64,000 bases of DNA from NCBI RefSeq assembly GCF_014199335.1, contig NZ_JACIJI010000001.1, positions 1 through 64,000 of the forward strand. The letters run 5' to 3'. The stretch is from Stakelama sediminis. GTDB lineage: Bacteria; Pseudomonadota; Alphaproteobacteria; Sphingomonadales; Sphingomonadaceae. The translations under genes were made by a program, and so were the position numbers. This document shows positions 61,754-64,000 of this stretch, in pieces (the first letter of the stretch is position 1; each line of letters starts with the position of its first letter). Below the pieces are notes generated by a model that made no database searches, was not told where the DNA came from, and saw only the letters and a program-made list of their open reading frames with translations.

Positions 61754-62635
61754 TCAGCCGTTGGCGAACAGCGAACCAACCAGCGTCCCGACCTGCGACT
61801 GCACCGCATCGGCCTTTGCCGGCGGCAGGTTTGGCGCGTCGATATAGCAGGCGATCAGGATCGGCTTGCGTCCTGGTGGAATGGCAATCGCGACATCGTT
61901 CACTTCACCGTTCGGACCGGTTCCGGTCTTGTCGCCCACCTTCCAGCCTTTCGGCAATCCGGCGCGCAGCCGGTTCAGCCCGGTTTTGCATTCGACCATC
62001 CAGCCGATCAGCTTATGCTGATCCGCCGGGTCAAGCGCACTGCCCAGCAGCACCTTCTGCATCAGTTCGACCATCGCCAGCGGCGTGGTGGTATCGCGCG
62101 GATCGTCGCCCTTCACCTCGTTGAGCGCGGGTTCAGGGCGGTCGATACGCGTCGTCCGGTCGCCCGTCTGTTGCAGGAAACGGGTCGCGCCGCGCGGGCC
62201 ACCGATCTGCGGCAACAACAGGTTGAAGGCCGCGTTATCGCTTTCAACCAGCATCGCCTCGATCAGCGCACCGACGGTCATTTTGCCTTGCGCCAGATGC
62301 GCCTTCGTCACCGGCGAGTGGGTGAGCAGATCGCCCTCGCTATAGGCGACTTCCTTATCGAGCGAGACGCTGCCGCGTTCCGATGCCGCCAGCACCGCCG
62401 CCGCCAGCGGCAGTTTCGCGGTCGAGCACAGCGCAAACCGCTCCATGGCATTATAAACCAGCCGCTGCCCGTTGCCGGTGTCGAGCGCAGCCACGCCAAG
62501 ACGCCCGCCCACATCCTTTTGCAGGACATCGAAAATGGAGACGCGGTGCGCCTGAAACGCACTGGCGGGGCCAGCAGCGACGGTTGCGGCGCCGAGCAAT
62601 GCGGCACGGCCGAGAAGGGTTCTGCGATCGAGCAT
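61754..62635 (-). CDS. Class A beta-lactamase
   Basis: A 293-residue serine beta-lactamase. Tat-like signal (DRRTLLGRAALLGAATV). Motifs: STAK with the nucleophile Ser71 (FALCSTAKLPL), SDN, E-P-x-L-N (RPEPALNEV) with the general base, and KTG (GDKTGTG). A Cys precedes the active Ser, as in several class A enzymes, but there is no Cys partner at the position 238 equivalent, so the carbapenemase disulfide is not predicted. Clinical spectrum cannot be judged. It starts 2 bp after the ferredoxin stop. Confidence 0.92.
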   Translation of the reverse strand: MLDRRTLLGRAALLGAATVAAGPASAFQAHRVSIFDVLQKDVGGRLGVAALDTGNGQRLVYNAMERFALCSTAKLPLAAAVLAASERGSVSLDKEVAYSEGDLLTHSPVTKAHLAQGKMTVGALIEAMLVESDNAAFNLLLPQIGGPRGATRFLQQTGDRTTRIDRPEPALNEVKGDDPRDTTTPLAMVELMQKVLLGSALDPADQHKLIGWMVECKTGLNRLRAGLPKGWKVGDKTGTGPNGEVNDVAIAIPPGRKPILIACYIDAPNLPPAKADAVQSQVGTLVGSLFANG

Positions 62636-62637
62636 GG

Positions 62638-62973
62638 TTATCGTCCCTGCATATTGCGGACCTGTGCCGGGATGCGAACGGTCAGCCCGTCCAGCGCGTC
62701 GGTCAGGTCGATCTGGCATGAAAGGCGGCTGGTGCGCGTGACCCCTGCGGCCAGGTCGAGCATATCCTCTTCCTCCTCGCTGGCGGGCGGCAGCCTGTCG
62801 AAATCCTCTTCCGCGACGATGACATGACAGGTGGAACACGCCATCTGTCCTTCGCACGTCCCTTCCAGCGGCTGACCATTGGCCTGCCCGACGCGCAACA
62901 AGCTGTCGCCTGCTTCCGCCTCGACGTCCTGCACGGTTTCGCCATCGGCATTGATGAAGCGCACCCGGATCAT
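62638..62973 (-). CDS. [2Fe-2S] ferredoxin, adrenodoxin type
   Basis: A 111-residue ferredoxin. Cluster ligands C-x5-C-x2-C in GTCEGQMACSTCHV and the distal Cys in LSCQIDLTDALDG. It overlaps the cysteine desulfurase gene by 4 bp (ATGA), which suggests a role in Fe-S cluster assembly as Fdx, or in supply of electrons to a P450-type partner. Confidence 0.92.
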   Translation of the reverse strand: MIRVRFINADGETVQDVEAEAGDSLLRVGQANGQPLEGTCEGQMACSTCHVIVAEEDFDRLPPASEEEEDMLDLAAGVTRTSRLSCQIDLTDALDGLTVRIPAQVRNMQGR

Positions 62974-64000
62974 GCGGCAACCCGTTGCGCGCGGGCGGCG
63001 GTGTCGATGCGGGTCAGGGCAGTCTTCAAATCATCCTCACTGGTATAGCGGCCAAAGCCGATGCGGATACTCGAACGCGCCTGTGCGTCCGAAAGGCCGA
63101 TGGCGCGCAGCACATGGCTCGACCGGCCAGATCCGCTGGCGCATGCCGATCCGGCCGAAAAGGCAATGTCGCGTACTTCGCTCATCAACCGGTTCACATC
63201 CAGTCCCTCGCGCCGAATATTCAGGTTGCCGCGATACCGACGCGCGGTTGAACCGTTGATGACCCAGCCCTTGCCCAGCGTTTCGCACGCCAGATCGAAC
63301 AGGCGGGCGACATGGGCCGCATCGGCTTCCTGACGCTCCCTCGCCAGCTTCGCAGCCACGCCGAAGCCCGCGCATAAAGCAGGCGACAGGGTACCCGAAC
63401 GTCCTCCCGCCTCCTGTCCGCCGCCATGCAGCAACGGGGAAAGCCTCACGCCGTCGCGAATCCACAGCGCACCGATCCCTTTGGGTCCGTGAATCTTGTG
63501 CCCCGACAGCGCGATCAGGTCGCAACCGTCGGGCATCGGCACCCGGCCATAGCCCTGTACCGCATCGCAAAGCATCAGCGCGCCCGCCGCATGGGCCAGC
63601 TTCGCCAGTTCCGCAACCGGCTGAATCACCCCGATCTCATTATTGACCAGCATCGCCTCCACCAGCGCGGTGCCGGGGGTGATCGCCGCACGCGCCGCAT
63701 CCATATCGACCAGCCCGTCCGGCTGAACCGGCAGCACCACCACATCGCGCCCCTGCGCCTTCAATGCAGCAACCGTGTCGAGAACCGCGGCATGTTCGGT
63801 GGCAAGGGTGACGATACGCCCCTTGCCCACGCCCTTGATCGCCCAGTTGAGCGCTTCGGTTGCGCCGCTGGTGAAGCTGACCGCACCATCCGACGGCAAC
63901 AGCGCCGCCACCTGCTTGCGTGCGACCTCGACCGCCGCCTTTGCCGCACGCCCCGGCGCATGGGGAGAGTGCGGATTGGCGTGCTGCGTTTCAAGCCAGG
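62970..64000 (-). CDS. Cysteine desulfurase, 5' end outside the window
   Basis: The 3' 343 codons of a NifS/IscS-type PLP enzyme that takes sulfur from cysteine. The frame stays open to the window edge (WLETQHANPHSPHAPGRAAK), so the start lies beyond it. PLP Lys in SGHKIHGPKGIGALW; the GTE-like FTSGATEALNWAIKG; active Cys region SAGSACASGSGRSSH. Ferredoxin follows with a 4-bp overlap. Confidence 0.93.
   Translation of the reverse strand, partial: WLETQHANPHSPHAPGRAAKAAVEVARKQVAALLPSDGAVSFTSGATEALNWAIKGVGKGRIVTLATEHAAVLDTVAALKAQGRDVVVLPVQPDGLVDMDAARAAITPGTALVEAMLVNNEIGVIQPVAELAKLAHAAGALMLCDAVQGYGRVPMPDGCDLIALSGHKIHGPKGIGALWIRDGVRLSPLLHGGGQEAGGRSGTLSPALCAGFGVAAKLARERQEADAAHVARLFDLACETLGKGWVINGSTARRYRGNLNIRREGLDVNRLMSEVRDIAFSAGSACASGSGRSSHVLRAIGLSDAQARSSIRIGFGRYTSEDDLKTALTRIDTAARAQRVAA

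Noticed and set aside
61754..62635. Beta-lactamase as a possible carbapenemase because of Cys before the active serine
   Set aside because: The second Cys of the diagnostic disulfide is missing next to KTG; the Cys alone is not diagnostic.

Overview
The window looks like chromosome of an alphaproteobacterium of the order Sphingomonadales. The clues are a GC-rich sequence, TonB-dependent receptor and flavin-dependent halogenase genes side by side, ChpT (the phosphotransferase of the CckA-ChpT-CtrA relay), an RcdA-type DUF1465 protein, an alphaproteobacterial DksA with a single cysteine, a small SRP RNA in front of dnaX, and two separate chemotaxis operons. I saw no phage, insertion sequence, CRISPR array or tRNA. 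Genus and species cannot be fixed from the sequence alone.

Layout. 0.2-6.6 kb (+): a TonB-dependent receptor followed by two tryptophan-halogenase-family flavoproteins. 6.6-17.4 kb (-): a FixL/FixJ-type heme-PAS two-component pair, then a chemotaxis operon (chemoreceptor, STAS protein, CheA, CheR, CheB, CheD, CheY, CheW, a second CheB that has lost its catalytic Ser and His, and a small protein). The chemoreceptor is interrupted by an in-frame TAG at codon 22. 17.5-29.7 kb: mixed housekeeping and envelope genes: L,D-transpeptidase, glutamine-dependent NAD synthetase, a PAP2 membrane phosphatase, a GluR0-like ligand-gated K+ channel, gamma-carbonic anhydrase, nitronate monooxygenase, DUF1465 and two YdcH proteins, PilZ, DksA, and a Ser/Gly-rich protein with a VPAP-type CTERM tail. 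29.8-34 kb (+): serS-surE-nlpD-like-K+ channel. 34-38.3 kb: an MFS transporter, rimO, a J-domain protein, a thioredoxin-like ferredoxin and sufE.

38.3-42.4 kb holds the most unusual block: a phage-shock-protein locus with divergent pspF and pspABC. Downstream of pspC the operon continues with five more small membrane/coiled-coil genes. PspB, PspC and all five extra proteins carry versions of the same C-terminal helix signature (R-x-x-x-L/I-E-R-I/V, in most followed by an acidic E-I-x-x-L-R end). A sigma-54 promoter sits in front of pspA and a perfect palindrome in front of pspF.

42.5-50.6 kb: sodB, RNase P RNA, an AmpD-type amidase, then a second chemotaxis operon (cheA-W-Y-B-R) placed behind chpT and a JAMM-domain protease gene. 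50.7-64 kb: rluD, rpoH, mtgA, ybaB, dnaX, the SRP RNA, a threonine-aldolase-like enzyme, a secreted phospholipase-D-like protein, a peptide (POT) transporter, a HerA-like ATPase, a class A beta-lactamase, an adrenodoxin-type ferredoxin and the 3' part of a cysteine desulfurase cut by the window edge. A 144-bp element with near-perfect terminal inverted repeats and two internal palindromes lies between the POT and HerA-like genes.

Together the window is rich in signalling (two Che systems, a FixLJ-like pair, ChpT, PilZ, DksA, RpoH) and in envelope maintenance (Psp, L,D-transpeptidase, AmpD, MtgA, NlpD-like).
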